Shown here piece after piece: positions 11,392 through 21,709 of a stretch of 64,000 bases of DNA. This DNA comes from Chalara sp. BL73. Lineage: Eukaryota > Ascomycota > Leotiomycetes > Helotiales. The notes beneath the pieces were generated by a model that worked only from the letters and a program-made list of their open reading frames with translations, searched no databases and had not been told where the DNA came from. The stretch covers positions 1-64,000 of the forward strand of contig CAKJVC010000037.1 in the NCBI GenBank assembly GCA_918026815.1. The letters are read 5' to 3'. Positions within the stretch are counted from its first letter, which is position 1; each line of letters begins with the position of its first letter. Both the position numbers and the translations under genes were made by a program.

Positions 11392-12569
11392 ATGCAGCTT
11401 GCCTGCGAAGGGGTGTCGAAGATGAGCATAACAATCATGCTGCAAAACTCAGCGAGTCCCGTTAAGGAAGATAGCATCGACAGAGTGGGCAGCAGCATCA
11501 AGAAAGAGGAAGAGGATGATTCTCCTCTTGGTGCTGTTACTGATCAAACCAACAAGATGGACATCTCCACGTTGTTGAATCCCGCTGCCGATGCACAAAT
11601 AATGATGGCGTTGACTGCTCCATGGGAGCCAGTCTTAGCTTATCGCTTGCCTCCAATGAGGATGGAGCCTACAGGCCAGGTTGATGAACGGCCTAACAAT
11701 GCTCGTTCGTCAAATGCAAGTCACGATCAAATGGATCAGTTCATCGCATGGAAAAATGGTCACCTTAGCTATGATGATATTCATCACAGCTACCGTTACC
11801 ACTATCATTCAAATCGAAGCACCAGAAGACATCGTCACAGGCAAATTCGTTCGGTCTCACCACGCATACTGCCACTCCCCTCATATCATTCACCCCTCCT
11901 CCTCGTGAGCAATGCCGATCCGCAAGCCACGGATGGGGAACACCCTCCTACCGTATTTCTGAGCACAATCCTTGGTACCGGGCCCGAGTGGACGAGTACA
12001 ATTCTCGTGCCGATTTCGATCCCCCAGAGCAGCCGCACAAACGCTCCAAAGGGATGGCTCACTCAAACAAAGCATATACCCGGGAGCAGGTAGACTTCAT
12101 TCGGTATTTCAAAGAAGATTGTCACGTTTCATTTGGCAATCTAGGCCCAATGTTCATGAAAAAGTTCCCCGACACCTTGCGTGACTCTGATCAGTGTTTC
12201 TCGTCGCGCTACTACCGAGCCAACATTGTGCCCCGTCGAGATGAAGATGGCCGGCCGGTGTTCGATGACAAGGGAAAAGTGGCCTGGGATATGGTCAAAG
12301 TCCGCTCGCGGTCAACTCCTGAAGGGAAGGAGCTATCGATCCCTTACACGTTGGTGGACATGTATCCCTGGAGGGCAGTAAAGTATGATTGGGTGTCGGA
12401 AGAGCACAAGAAAGTTGCTCGCCTCATCTTGCAAGGAATAGATCCAACAGATCCATCAGGCAGTGAGTTCTTCGTGAGCAGGACTGGTTGTTCTATGCTA
12501 ACTAGTATCATAGAGAAAGAAGCATGGCGGCGACTCATTCGCGAGTGTGAGGATATGCACTTGCTGTGA
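11392..12569 (+). CDS. Myb/SANT-like putative transcription regulator, copy B
   Basis: I infer a nuclear regulator but do not recognise a named gene. The N-terminal exon begins MQLACEG and contains KMDISTLLNP, a short motif I associate with several ascomycete regulatory proteins. The C-terminal half (about 11990-12569) has a helix-rich Myb/SANT-like stretch (YTREQVDFIRYFKEDC, then an aromatic-rich helix, then QCFSSRYYR) and a conserved tail with YPWRAVKYDW. The two halves are in different frames, so at least one intron must lie between about 11570 and 11850. An acceptor CACAG before GCAAATTCG (near 11840) fits the downstream frame, but I could not fix the donor. A 51-nt intron at 12463-12513 (GTGAGT, TGCTAAC, ATAG) precedes the last codons ending MHLL. 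The gene is convergent with the Iwr1-like gene. Confidence 0.65.
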
Positions 12570-12979
12570 AGGTGTTAAGCTAGTTTCGATGCTTGCCTGG
12601 CAGATCCGCGATGGCTGTGATGCTGGGAGAGGCGGTCACGCATAGGACACTGCGTTGATGACACTGAGGAATGAATGATACCCAAGTACATGTTTTGGCT
12701 TGGCAGCTTGAGCATTTTCTAGCATGGTTGCTTGATACTGGTCTGTTATTGTAATGGCAAAGAAATAGGATTGTGCAGATTTATTTTTCTGTCTCACGTA
12801 TAGATCACGTTGAAGTAATCTAGATTCATTAAATGTCAACCACACAATATTCAACATACATGTTCTATACTACCTCAAGTTAAACTATGAAGTGGTAGAA
12901 GGACTAACCTAGTTCTCCATAACCTCACTTCAACAATTAGTTGGGAGCTGTACCAAGAAGCATTCTAGAACGCGTTATC
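12570..12979. other. convergent 3' spacer, copy B
   Basis: 410 bases separate the stop codons of the regulator (+) and the Iwr1-like gene (-). It is probably shared 3' untranslated and terminator sequence. No gene is seen. Confidence 0.6.
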
Positions 12980-14389
12980 CTATTCATCATCAGAGCCTTT
13001 CTCATCATCGACGATACTCTTTCTCCAACGCTTCGCCCATGGGTATCGCAGGTCATCACCACCACTATCACTGTAGGCTGCGTCATCATCCTCCCCGTCT
13101 AGATCTTTCCGATAAAAATAGTGTGCATTACGATCAAATTCGTCATCAGAGTCCACTTCATCGTCGGGGTAATCAGCAGAGTAGTGATTTTCGGCTAAAG
13201 CATGTTAGTCGATAACACTCAAAAAATCAAGCTAAACCAGCTAACCATTTTCATCTTCTTCAATATCTTCCTCCTCTTCATCTTCCTCCGCTTGTTCGTT
13301 ATAGAACTCATCGATATCGGGTTGTGAGTCGAGAACCAACAGGCCATAGTTAGCCTCAACATCAGTTACCAATTCATTAGCAGGCATGCGGATATACGTG
13401 TCGATAACGTATTCAGAATCATCATCCATGTCGACATCCATGATTTGATTGTCATCATGGGTAGTTAGAGATTCTGATGGCTGGGCTTTCTCTGGGTGTC
13501 TCTCGTGGTATCTGAGCGCTGGCTTCTTTGGTTTGAATCTGGAGGCTTTAGCTTGAGCAGCTTCCGATTGAGCTAGACTACGCCCGATTTCTTGCAAGGT
13601 GAACGCTTGCATCTCTTCCGCAAGCTTCTCGGAGTTGATGTCCCACGGCGTTAGTGCGCCGGAAGGCAAGCGGACATTCCTACTGGGCAAGGAGGAGAAC
13701 TGAGGGGTCTGCTTGGTCACTGGCTTGAGCCCTGTTCTGGCAGCTTGGCCGGGCTTCTTCAGTGGACGCGGTGGCTCATCCGCGTGCACTACTGGCCGCG
13801 CAAGACCATCAAAGGGCGGAGTTGAGGAATCCGAAGACTTGGGACATTTGATGGTCCGTCGCTCACTAAAGACTAGGAGTCGCTTTGGAGCATTTCCATT
13901 GTTTGCAGAGCCTGATTGATGTATGTTTGCGGCGCTCCGTGAGATGTGAAAACGTCTCAGCTCCGTTCTAGAATCTACGGTATGCAGGTTGTTTGTTGGT
14001 GTTTCCTGCGAAGCGAAACCCATTGGCCGTTGAGAGACACCATTATGATCTTCATCACTTGAGCCCCCTGTTTTTCTGGAGTGGATGGTTTCTGGCTGTG
14101 ACGCGATTGAAGGGGCACTTCCAACTCGAGACAGCTGCTTGATGCGTCGAACTGCGGTGGGAAGTGTGGTCTGTTGGGAGTCATGGGTTGCAAGCTGTCT
14201 GGAAAAGACGAAGTCAGTCGCTCGTCTCTGCCGCTTGCCGGTTGATTCCTGAACACCTAGGACATATCAATCAGCTGAATTGCGTCAAGGCATTCATGTT
14301 GCCGAGTGGTTGGAAGAGTTACGAAGAAATTCGACTGGTTCGTCGGTCCTCTTCCGCTTGATGTGCACGGTGACAGGAGGGACCGACAT
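12980..14389 (-). CDS. Iwr1-like RNA polymerase II nuclear import factor (430 aa)
   Basis: Yeast Iwr1 binds assembled RNA polymerase II in the cytoplasm and directs its nuclear import. The spliced gene is 430 aa. Exon 1 at 14389-14323 begins MSVPPVTVHIKRKR and continues TDEPVEFLR, the family's basic N-terminus. The intron at 14322-14257 has donor GTAACT and acceptor CCTAG. Exon 2 is at 14256-13246, the intron at 13245-13195 (GTTAGC, CGACTAAC, TTTAG), and exon 3 at 13194-12980. Near the C-terminus comes the Iwr1 signature: YVIDTYIRMP, an acidic run, then ENHYSADYPDDEVDSDDEFD. The tail (RYPWAKRWRKS) is basic-aromatic and ends GSDDE. The middle is serine/proline-rich and probably disordered. It is divergent from the CBM48-like gene and convergent with the regulator. 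Confidence 0.92.
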
Positions 14390-14541
14390 AATGTATTGTC
14401 GAACTGGCAAGAATGTTCAGTGCTGTGAGATGTATGGTGGGCAGTTCTGCAATCCCCGGCGCAGGCAGAATGATTACCGTAGGAGAGTGGAGGGGAGATA
14501 TTGGGGTGGAAAATTGAAGTAGAAGAGGAGGGCAGGGGAGC

Positions 14542-14563
14542 TACTACTAGTAGTAGTAGTAGT
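14542..14563. repeat. TAC/TAG trinucleotide microsatellite, copy B
   Basis: This is identical in length to 5131-5152. Absence of length variation at a microsatellite between the two copies argues that they have not been evolving separately for long. Confidence 0.8.
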
Positions 14564-15847
14564 GCTATTGCTACTTGATAGCAGCAGGGTGAACCTACAC
14601 GTCCGGAACTAAAAATTATATTTATGCCTGAGAAATCAGGTGTCCAAATTTAGTATGATGCGATGCTGACTAAGCGATCCGATAACGATAAGGGAGGTTA
14701 TCTCTCGCAAATTGTTTGGTTGGCTTCGTCCAGTAATAAGGATACTTTTTGTATATACATTATTGTCTAGATATATATCGTATCGTTGTTGACCATTGCC
14801 TGTGCTCGACATATTTCATCCAGACGTCACCACATCATCGATATTCCGCTGGCTCAGCTGGAGCTCTTCTCCGGATGATATTGATGGTGAGCAGTTCGTG
14901 TGGCTTGGGCTACCGGATCTTCCCTCGTAGTAAAGAAGTCAAAGTGTGGCTAGTGGCTAAAGGTGGACACGATCCTACATGCTGATTGGTGATAGAGCTC
15001 AGGCTGGCTTTCTTCCCCGCGGCGGGAACACGGGGATGCTTAATGGGCCTTTGCAACATAACGCCATATAACATTTAATCCCTGATGACATATGACGATG
15101 AGGGGAAAAACTGGTTGCATTGCGTAAAGATTAAACACCACACACACACGCACACTCTCACATACCACCTGCAAGGCAAAAACCTAGGCTGTTGCACGTG
15201 CTTGCTTCCCCCCTGCTGAGATAATAATCCTTTCCCTGAAACCTCTTTTCGTTACTCAATGCTCTCTTGCTGGGGAATCGTTATACAGCTATCGTCCTCC
15301 TTATCGTCATCGTCATCTTCATCCCTCAACCTCATCTTTCGTTCTCCTCTCCATCAACTACAACCCCACCCGCGGGGTTTCCTGTACCTGTACCTCGCTC
15401 TTTGTGTGTGTGTCTGTCTCTGATGAACCGTCGTCATCCATGCGCTATCTGATTCGACAATTGAATTCCGATCCTCCATCCCGAAGCCCAAGCCCAGAAA
15501 CCCAAGCCCCAACCACCATTTACTTAGACTTACGCTACAGCATAATACTCATCACAGCTTTTGATCCAGGCCGGCCTTGTTTCTGCACCCCAAGGATTAC
15601 AGCCTCGTCAGCCGTGCCGCTTCTGAAGCAACCGTAAACCCAAATACCTGTGCCGGCTCTCGCGCTTGATTCCATTCGTTTGGTTTGGTTTCACCTTGCC
15701 AGGATAGAGCATATACGATCTTCCTTCATTGTTACTCGCCCGATGAACTTGTCACCCAGCTGCCTCGAGCTTCAATTTCAATCCCAATTCGAAGAACTCG
15801 GTCCCCCCTTCACTGCGATTGAAAGCGGTCGTCTGGTCAGCCCTGAG

Positions 15848-15906
15848 GTAAGTCGGGGACGAACAAAGGTATACTGAGAAGCGACAGTGATATCTCCCGA
15901 TTTCAG
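15848..15906 (+). other. probable 5'UTR intron of the CBM48-like gene
   Basis: CTGAG is followed by GTAAGT, then an ACTGAG-like branch site and a TTTCAG acceptor 59 bases later. This is a canonical short fungal intron placed in the leader 280 bases before the ATG at 16188. It is inferred from splice signals only. Confidence 0.45.
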
Positions 15907-16187
15907 ATCTTACAACTGAGCTTACTTCAAGACCATCTCCCTTGCTTGCCAGCGCTTTTGTCTGAATCGCCTACCACTTCGCTTCTTCCTGCTCATCTAC
16001 ATCCAGTCAACTAACCGCAGAATAGTGATTCGCGGGTTGCGCTTTCCACTTCGGCAACGACCGTTCTTTAGCAATCCATTCCTCGAACAACACCAAACAC
16101 TACTTATCGTGCATTTCCTCCAAAGTTCGAGCCAGCCTTGGTTAAACGGAGCTGGTCAAGGATAAGAACCACCCACCAGCCATCACC

Positions 16188-18544
16188 ATGCCTCCTCCAT
16201 CCAAGATCACGATCCGTTACGTAAAGCCCGGCACTCAACCCCCCATCTACCTAGCAGGTTCCTTCTCCAACCCGCCATGGATTCCCCTTCCCATGGAATA
16301 CACGACAGATGACCATAACGAGCACGTTTTTCATAAAGAAGTCAGTGTAGAGGAAGGCCAAGACTACCAATATAAGTTCCGTGTGGGTGAAGGCGATTGG
16401 TGGCTGCTAGATGAGGAGTCTCCAACGGGTAGGCATACAACTGTCTCTCTATCTCAATGATGTTGGGTTCATCTTTGCTGGTGGCTGAAACTCTACGTCG
16501 TGTGCACAGTGCTAATAGTCTATATCTCTGCAGTTACCGACGATATTGGAAATCGAAATAATCTCCTTAGTGCTCCAATCCATAACAAAGAGAACACCAA
16601 GCCCGAGACTATTCCACACCCTGCTGCGGCCAGTATATCTCAGTTTCAAGCTTCGCATGTCGTGGACAAGGAGGAATCAAACGATCCGCATGTCGGGCCA
16701 CTTTCTGAAAGCGCCACAACTCCAACACCCGCACGCAAGCACAATACAACAGAATTAGTGGAAACCTCTGTAACAAAGGAAAAGGGAGGGGATCAGATAT
16801 CTCCTCCAATTTTAGTAGTCGAGAAGGTGGATGCCGCCCCCGTCCATGGTGATGATTTTGGTCCGGATGCGACCGCCGGCCAAAAGCGAGCTCATGATAT
16901 GAGAGCAGAGGATGCAGAACCAGATTATGTCGTTGTCAAACCTGACGATGGCCTCCCGGGTGTTTCCAAAGAAATTAATGGACTATCAGAGGCAGCTCAG
17001 GCTTTCGACCGGGATGCACTTAAATCGGAGAATCTAGAGACAAAGGCTGAAGGAGGCCCTTCTAGAAATTCATCCTCAACTCCAATTACAGAAGTAGCCG
17101 AGACTGCGGCAGAAGTCGCCGAATCAGCTGCCAATCTTGACCGAGACCGCGATGTCGCCACCCCAGAGATCACCGATGAAGAAGCTGGACGGATAGGTTT
17201 CCGACGAATGTCATCAACTCCAATACCGGAAGTGGCGAATACCGCAGCGGAAGTTGCTGATGTTGCAGCTAAACTCGACAAAGATGGGGTCAGTTTTGTA
17301 TCTTCATATCCTCTCAGCAACGCCTGGCTAACTTTGTATTTAGTTCAAGGTGGAAGTGCCTCCCAGTTTTGATGACTATGAGGAAACTCCATCTGGCAAG
17401 GCTACGCCCCGGGAGGAGCGAGTGCCTCTTTTCTCCCACGAGTGCATGAGCCCGCCTGACGAGGATGATGTAACGCCGCTTCCACCTCAAGTTCATGATT
17501 ACACGAAAGCTCCCCAATCCCCGTACGAAGAAGCAGTTTACGACCCAAACGATCCTAATATTGAGGAGTTCCCTACGGATCGTAAGTCCATAATGGAGCA
17601 GCTGAGAAAGACGTCGAGAAGTTTAAAGGAAGACGAGGTCCATGTTGAATTAGAAGCACCATCTCCAGTCATAGGTCCAAACCACCGGCATGAAAATCAC
17701 AATTTACCAGTTCCATCTCCTCATATTCTGGCTGCAACAGACGAGCATTCCCCATCTCTCGGCTCTATCCAGGAGGAGGGTCAAGATTATAGAGATGAGC
17801 CTCTTGCATCTCTACCAAACGCAATACTTCAAGCCAAGCCCAACTTTGAAGGATCTAGCAAAGGCGACCAAGAGCAAAATCCAAATACCGATCCGTCTCT
17901 CTCGGAAGAGGAAGAGGCGGCGCAACAGAGTGCTGCACTAGAATCCCCTCCAACGAAGACACCTAAGCAGGATAACCATATTACACCTGGGCCCGTTTTG
18001 CTACCCGATACACCGTTCAGTCAAGATGATAACAAAAGGTTGGGCGAGGGCGACGAATCACAGCACAAGATTGAGACACACCAGAATAGCCCCGATATTG
18101 TCGTCTCACCGGCTACATCGGACCCGAATCCCGTTCTTGAAGCCATTGGAAATCCCAGCAAGCCTGTCGGCAGTGCGGAGGCAAGTGCTATTGAGGTACA
18201 GAACGATCGAGGGAATTTGAAACAGCGGAAAGACGTACCAAAGCCTACAGAACGACCACCCACTCCATTATCAACCCGATCACACAACATAAAGTCGGAC
18301 AACTTCTTGAAGAACTTCTTCAAAATTGTATTTGTTGAGTGGATTGGAGGGTTTATCACACGGCTATGTGGGGGAGGGCGTCACACGTAAGGAACTTTCG
18401 CATTGTTTCAGGCCCTGGGTCGTTTTCCGTCAGAAATGATGTCTCACCCCCCCTCATATCATGCTGATAGCGTCATTGTATAGCCTACTTGCCCTCGTAG
18501 CACTTGTTCTCATCATTGCACCTGCTCTATACCTTCGTGTATGA
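16188..18544 (+). CDS. CBM48/AMPK-glycogen-binding-like protein with C-terminal membrane anchor (699 aa)
   Basis: Residues 1-85 resemble the CBM48/E-set glycogen-binding fold: ITIRYVKPG, IYLAGSFSNPPW, YQYKFRVGEGDWWLLD, then TDDIGNRNNLL. Exons are 16188-16428, 16534-17288, 17344-18386 and 18484-18544. The introns have donors GTAGGC, GTCAGT and GTAAGG and acceptors CTGCAG, TTTAG and TATAG, and they give one open frame. Residues of about 90-650 are acidic, Ser/Pro/Glu-rich and probably disordered, with two similar alanine-rich segments (TEVAETAAEVAESAANLD and PEVANTAAEVADVAAKLD). The last 19 residues (LLALVALVLIIAPALYLRV) form one hydrophobic helix, so the protein is probably tail-anchored with the CBM48 in the cytosol. 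Yeast Mdg1/Crp1 are distant relatives with N-terminal CBM48. A role in glycogen or AMPK-type signalling at a membrane is inference. Confidence 0.8.
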
Positions 18545-18973
18545 CTTAATGTCATAAAATGCAGTACACCATTCCGCCTAAAAAACCAAGCCAGCCACTT
18601 ACATTACCACATGCGTAGGTAGTGCCCGACAGTCTTCGCACTTATACCCTTTCCCTCTACAGTATTGCCTGAGCTTGTGGGAGGAGTTGGGAGGCCCACT
18701 TGTGACTCTGTATATTAGAAGCTTTTGCGTCACGCAAAATGAAATAATGAGTTATGATGCTCTTTAGGTCTTGGAATTTCATTTATTTTAAATCTTCTTA
18801 TGATTTGAACGAGATGTCAAATTTCTGAGAACACCTTTGTATTATGCCTTTGCAAAGATTAAAGATTCATGCTAAACACTCATAGACAGTGGTCGCTTCA
18901 TTAGATATGGCTCTCATTCAGCCATCATCACAACCAGTCCCCCCCTCTCCAAGCCATCCGCTCCAAGGCGCTT
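18545..18973. other. convergent 3' spacer, copy B
   Basis: The AT-rich spacer between the CBM48-like gene (+) and the small secreted protein gene (-) probably carries both 3' untranslated regions. No gene is seen. Confidence 0.6.
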
Positions 18974-19359
18974 CTAATTCGCCAAACAATAAGGGATATT
19001 GCCAATGAGACCACAATGGGTGCTAGCCGGACAATCCCCGATCTTCAAGAGCCCCAGGGTGCCATCAGCCTTGTAGCCGCATTGTTCCTGTTCCGCAGCA
19101 TCAGCATCAACATACCCAACTCTTTTTTTTGGGGGGGTGGGGGGGGGGGGGGGGGGGCCGCGCCTAATAGGCGGAGAGGAAGAAGAAGAAGAAGAAGAAA
19201 AGGGAACAAAGAACTTACGATGCCGTTGAAGGATGTAGCGCAGAAGTAGGCGCCATTGAATGTGCATGTTCCGGCTGGGTCTGCTGGGGTTGGCGCACCG
19301 AGGGTGGAGGGGAGGGCGAGGAGGGTTGTGAGGAGGATGGTTAAGGCTGAGGTATACAT
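18974..19359 (-). CDS. small secreted cysteine-rich protein, effector-like (84 aa)
   Basis: Exon 1 at 19359-19219 and exon 2 at 19087-18974 flank a 131-nt intron with GTAAGT donor and AACAG acceptor. The protein starts with a clear signal peptide (MYTSALTILLTTLLALPSTL, then GAP) that should be cut around residue 21. The mature part of about 63 aa has six cysteines at residues 32, 40, 50, 66, 72 and 81, enough for three disulfides. I do not recognise the family. Size, signal peptide and even cysteine number match fungal small secreted proteins, including candidate effectors and antimicrobial peptides. The intron contains a very long C run (coding strand), so some assemblies will misplace this gene. 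Exon 2 is repeated alone at 9559-9672. Confidence 0.8.
19131..19157. repeat. poly-G tract in the intron of the small secreted protein gene
   Basis: Eight T are followed by seven G, one T and nineteen consecutive G. The tract is 34 bases from the right end of duplication copy B. Such a run is a G-quadruplex candidate and a classic site of sequencing and assembly failure. Confidence 0.95.
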
Positions 19360-19483
19360 ATTGTTTTGGTGTTTTGTGTGGTTATTGGTTTGAGTTTGCC
19401 TTTGAAGGGTTGCTTTTTTATCTTTGTCTCTGGCTTGCGATATGAGAAGGTTTGTCTGCTGTTGATGTGATGGAGCAAAGAAA

Positions 19484-19500
19484 AGAGAGAGAGAGAGAGA
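19484..19500. repeat. GA microsatellite in the leader of the small secreted protein gene
   Basis: This is an uninterrupted AG dinucleotide run. On the coding strand it reads CT, a pyrimidine-rich leader element just downstream of the TATA box. Confidence 0.85.
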
Positions 19501-19515
19501 CAGGTAATAGAAGAC

Positions 19516-19522
19516 TTTTATA
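19516..19522 (-). promoter_or_regulatory. TATA box of the small secreted protein gene
   Basis: TATAAAA on the minus strand lies 157 bases upstream of the ATG at 19359. It is followed by the CT-rich leader. A strong TATA suggests regulated, high-amplitude expression, as is common for secreted-protein genes. Confidence 0.6.
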
Positions 19523-20518
19523 CCCTTTTCCTTCTGGTCATCATGATGAGGCAGCTTCATATCCTGTCCGCCCAGCTCCTCGTATAAGCCTTCTAATACA
19601 GAAGCCGCAGCATCTAGCTTCAGCGTCAGGCTCGGGACATCCACATATGCCCAATGCTCAGCTCCCGCTTCACGAGCTCTTCTGTGTGGCGCGTGTCACG
19701 AAAGTGAGACGAGGGGAAAGCATGCTCACATTTTCAGTCTCGTAAAGCAAAAAAGGCATGCCAGCTCGGCCAAGCTGCGTCCAGAAATCCGGATCTGAGA
19801 GAAGGGCTTAGTCATGAGATGCTCTGCCGTGTGACACGGATTCAGCCCTAGCTGCACGACATAGCCTCGAGCTGGAGCGCCATGTCGCTGAAACCGCACA
19901 AATGATAAGCTTTTCCCCGCAATTCGCCGTTTTTTGATGGGCGTCGTAAGGCGAAATGGGTGTGTGGTCTATTTTGAGATACGATCTAGAGGAAGAAAGA
20001 GAGTTGGTTTCGCACGTGGTGTTTTTGATGCTTGCTCCAAATGGTGGAGTGCCTGAGGCGATGTCTTTTAGGGAGTCTCTTTAGGGGGCTGATGGCCTTT
20101 AGCGAGCCTGAGAAGGCCGTGCCAAGATATGATCATGTGACCAATGCTTGGCTTCTGCTTCGCCTGGCATGTCTTGGAATTTACAACCATTAAACCTTCG
20201 GAATCTATCTCTCTAAGATGTTGCCTCGGGTCACCTTTTCCATGTTTAGCCCTCTTGCTCCACGTGAGTGAATGGCCTCGCACGAGTTACCTATTTCGCT
20301 CATGCCTCAGGCCATGGCAGCAAAGAATGGGGGGCTTAATAATGTATCAACGACTACTGTAAGGCGTGATTCATGTGCAATTGCACGTTATCTCTCGTCG
20401 GACATAATCGAATGATCACGCCGAATATAAGGTATAACTGCTTGCCATGCCTCCCGAGATGTATCCAATCCCCAATCCTCCCGACTTCTTGCTACCGATC
20501 TAGAAAGGAACCTTCAGA

Positions 20519-21709
20519 ATGCCTGTAGAATTCATCTCTCTCACCCCAGCCAATGCTTCCACCGAGCTGGTCCCCATCCCGGACGCAACAGTTGACCCAG
20601 AGTATTTGGCACGCTATGCTCGAACTCTAGATGACTACGAGTTCAATTATACCCTCGTCCCTTATGATTCTAGCTACTATGATCCGTGGACGATCGGAGC
20701 AACCATCGCGTCACATACCAAGAATCTAAAGGTCATCATCGCCGTCCGCCCCAACACTTTATACCCCACCGTTGCCGCAAAGGCCCTGGCAACCCTAGAC
20801 CAGCTCTCCAAAGGCCGCGCCGTGGTTCACTTCATCGCCGGTGGCCAGGATGTTGAGCAAGCACGTGAAGGTGATTTCCTGAATAAGGAACAGCGCTACG
20901 AACGGCTGGAAGAATATATCAAGATCCTTCGGCGGGCCTGGCAATCCGCCGACCCGTTCGACTGGGACGGCAAGTACTTCCAATTCAAGCAGTTCTCGAA
21001 CCGGGTGCGTCCCGTGAACGGCACCATCCCCGTTTCCGTCGGTGGGAGTTCAGACGAGGCGTACCGGATCGGTGGGAGCCTGGCGGACATCTTTGGGCTC
21101 TGGGGTGAGCCGCTCAAGGAGACCAAGGAGCAGATAGATCGAATTTACGCGGAGGCGGCGAAGGCTGGGCGACCTGAAGGCGATCGACCGCGGATCTGGG
21201 TCACGTTCCGGCCGATTGTGGCAGAGACCGATGAGCTTGCTTGGGAGAAGGCGCACAGGACGCTCGAGATGCTGAAGGCAAACCGCGCTCGTGGCCAGAC
21301 CGCCTGGGGGACGCTGAATAAGACGCAGCCAAAGCCGCAGAATGTCGGCTCGCAGCGTCTTCTTGAGATTGCGGCGCGAGGTGAGATCCAGGATAAGGCG
21401 CTCTGGTACCCGACTGTCACGGCGACCAATGCGCGGGGAGCGAGCACGGCTCTAGTCGGGAGCTACGAGACGGTCGCCGACAGCCTGTTGGCGTATGTGG
21501 ATCTCGGTGCTGAGCTGATCAGCATTCGTGGGTATGATAACTTCAACGATGTGGTTGACTATGGGAGGTATATCCTGCCGCTGGTCAGGCAAGGTCTGAA
21601 AGAGCGGGCGGAGCAGGCGAACGGGCAGAAGAAGCGGAAGTTTGATGGCGAGCATGTGGCTAATGGGGCTGCTGCCGGAACGATATCTGAGTCTGGGGTG
21701 TCGAATTAG
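20519..21709 (+). CDS. luciferase-like flavin-dependent monooxygenase (alkanesulfonate monooxygenase/SsuD type), 396 aa
   Basis: This family uses reduced FMN and O2, classically to release sulfite from alkanesulfonates or to oxidise related small molecules in the cytosol. The protein has a TIM-barrel luciferase-like pattern: an N-terminal strand with FISLTP, VIIAVRPNTLYPTVAAKALATLD, GRAVVHFIAGGQDVEQ around residue 105, RYERLEEYIKILRRAW, and PVSVGGSSDEAYRIG around 175. The TAWGTLNKT and ISIRGYDNFNDVVDYGRYILPLV segments fit the C-terminal barrel. Length and the single intronless exon match bacterial homologues. The last 30 residues (KKRKFDG and following) are an extra low-complexity tail with a basic, NLS-like patch. 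Third codon positions in the 3' half are strikingly G/C-rich compared with the neighbours. Ancient transfer from bacteria is plausible. The ATG at 20519 is preceded by a short leader. Confidence 0.88.
   Translation: MPVEFISLTPANASTELVPIPDATVDPEYLARYARTLDDYEFNYTLVPYDSSYYDPWTIGATIASHTKNLKVIIAVRPNTLYPTVAAKALATLDQLSKGRAVVHFIAGGQDVEQAREGDFLNKEQRYERLEEYIKILRRAWQSADPFDWDGKYFQFKQFSNRVRPVNGTIPVSVGGSSDEAYRIGGSLADIFGLWGEPLKETKEQIDRIYAEAAKAGRPEGDRPRIWVTFRPIVAETDELAWEKAHRTLEMLKANRARGQTAWGTLNKTQPKPQNVGSQRLLEIAARGEIQDKALWYPTVTATNARGASTALVGSYETVADSLLAYVDLGAELISIRGYDNFNDVVDYGRYILPLVRQGLKERAEQANGQKKRKFDGEHVANGAAAGTISESGVSN

Larger units (their letters stand above)
14390..16187. other. divergent promoter region between Iwr1-like and CBM48-like genes, copy B
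   Basis: 1.8 kb between the two start codons holds the TAG microsatellite, a CA-rich run near 15136-15160, long pyrimidine-rich stretches from about 15200 and the probable 5'UTR intron at 15848-15906. The CBM48-like gene probably has a long leader. No extra coding gene is supported. Confidence 0.6.
9683..19097. repeat. direct repeat copy B (right, intact copy) of the ~9.4 kb unit
   Basis: This is the second, head-to-tail copy. It starts immediately after copy A at 9682/9683 and ends at 19097, inside the intron of the small secreted protein gene about 30 bp from a long poly-G run. All spliced reading frames that can be built are open here, whereas copy A has frameshifts. Copy B therefore most likely shows the true sequence of the locus. 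Confidence 0.97.
19360..20518. other. divergent promoter region, secreted protein and monooxygenase
   Basis: 1.16 kb lie between two divergent start codons. TATA-like elements occur at 19516-19522 (-) and near 20428-20436 (+, GAATATAAGGTATAA). I see no additional gene. Confidence 0.55.
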
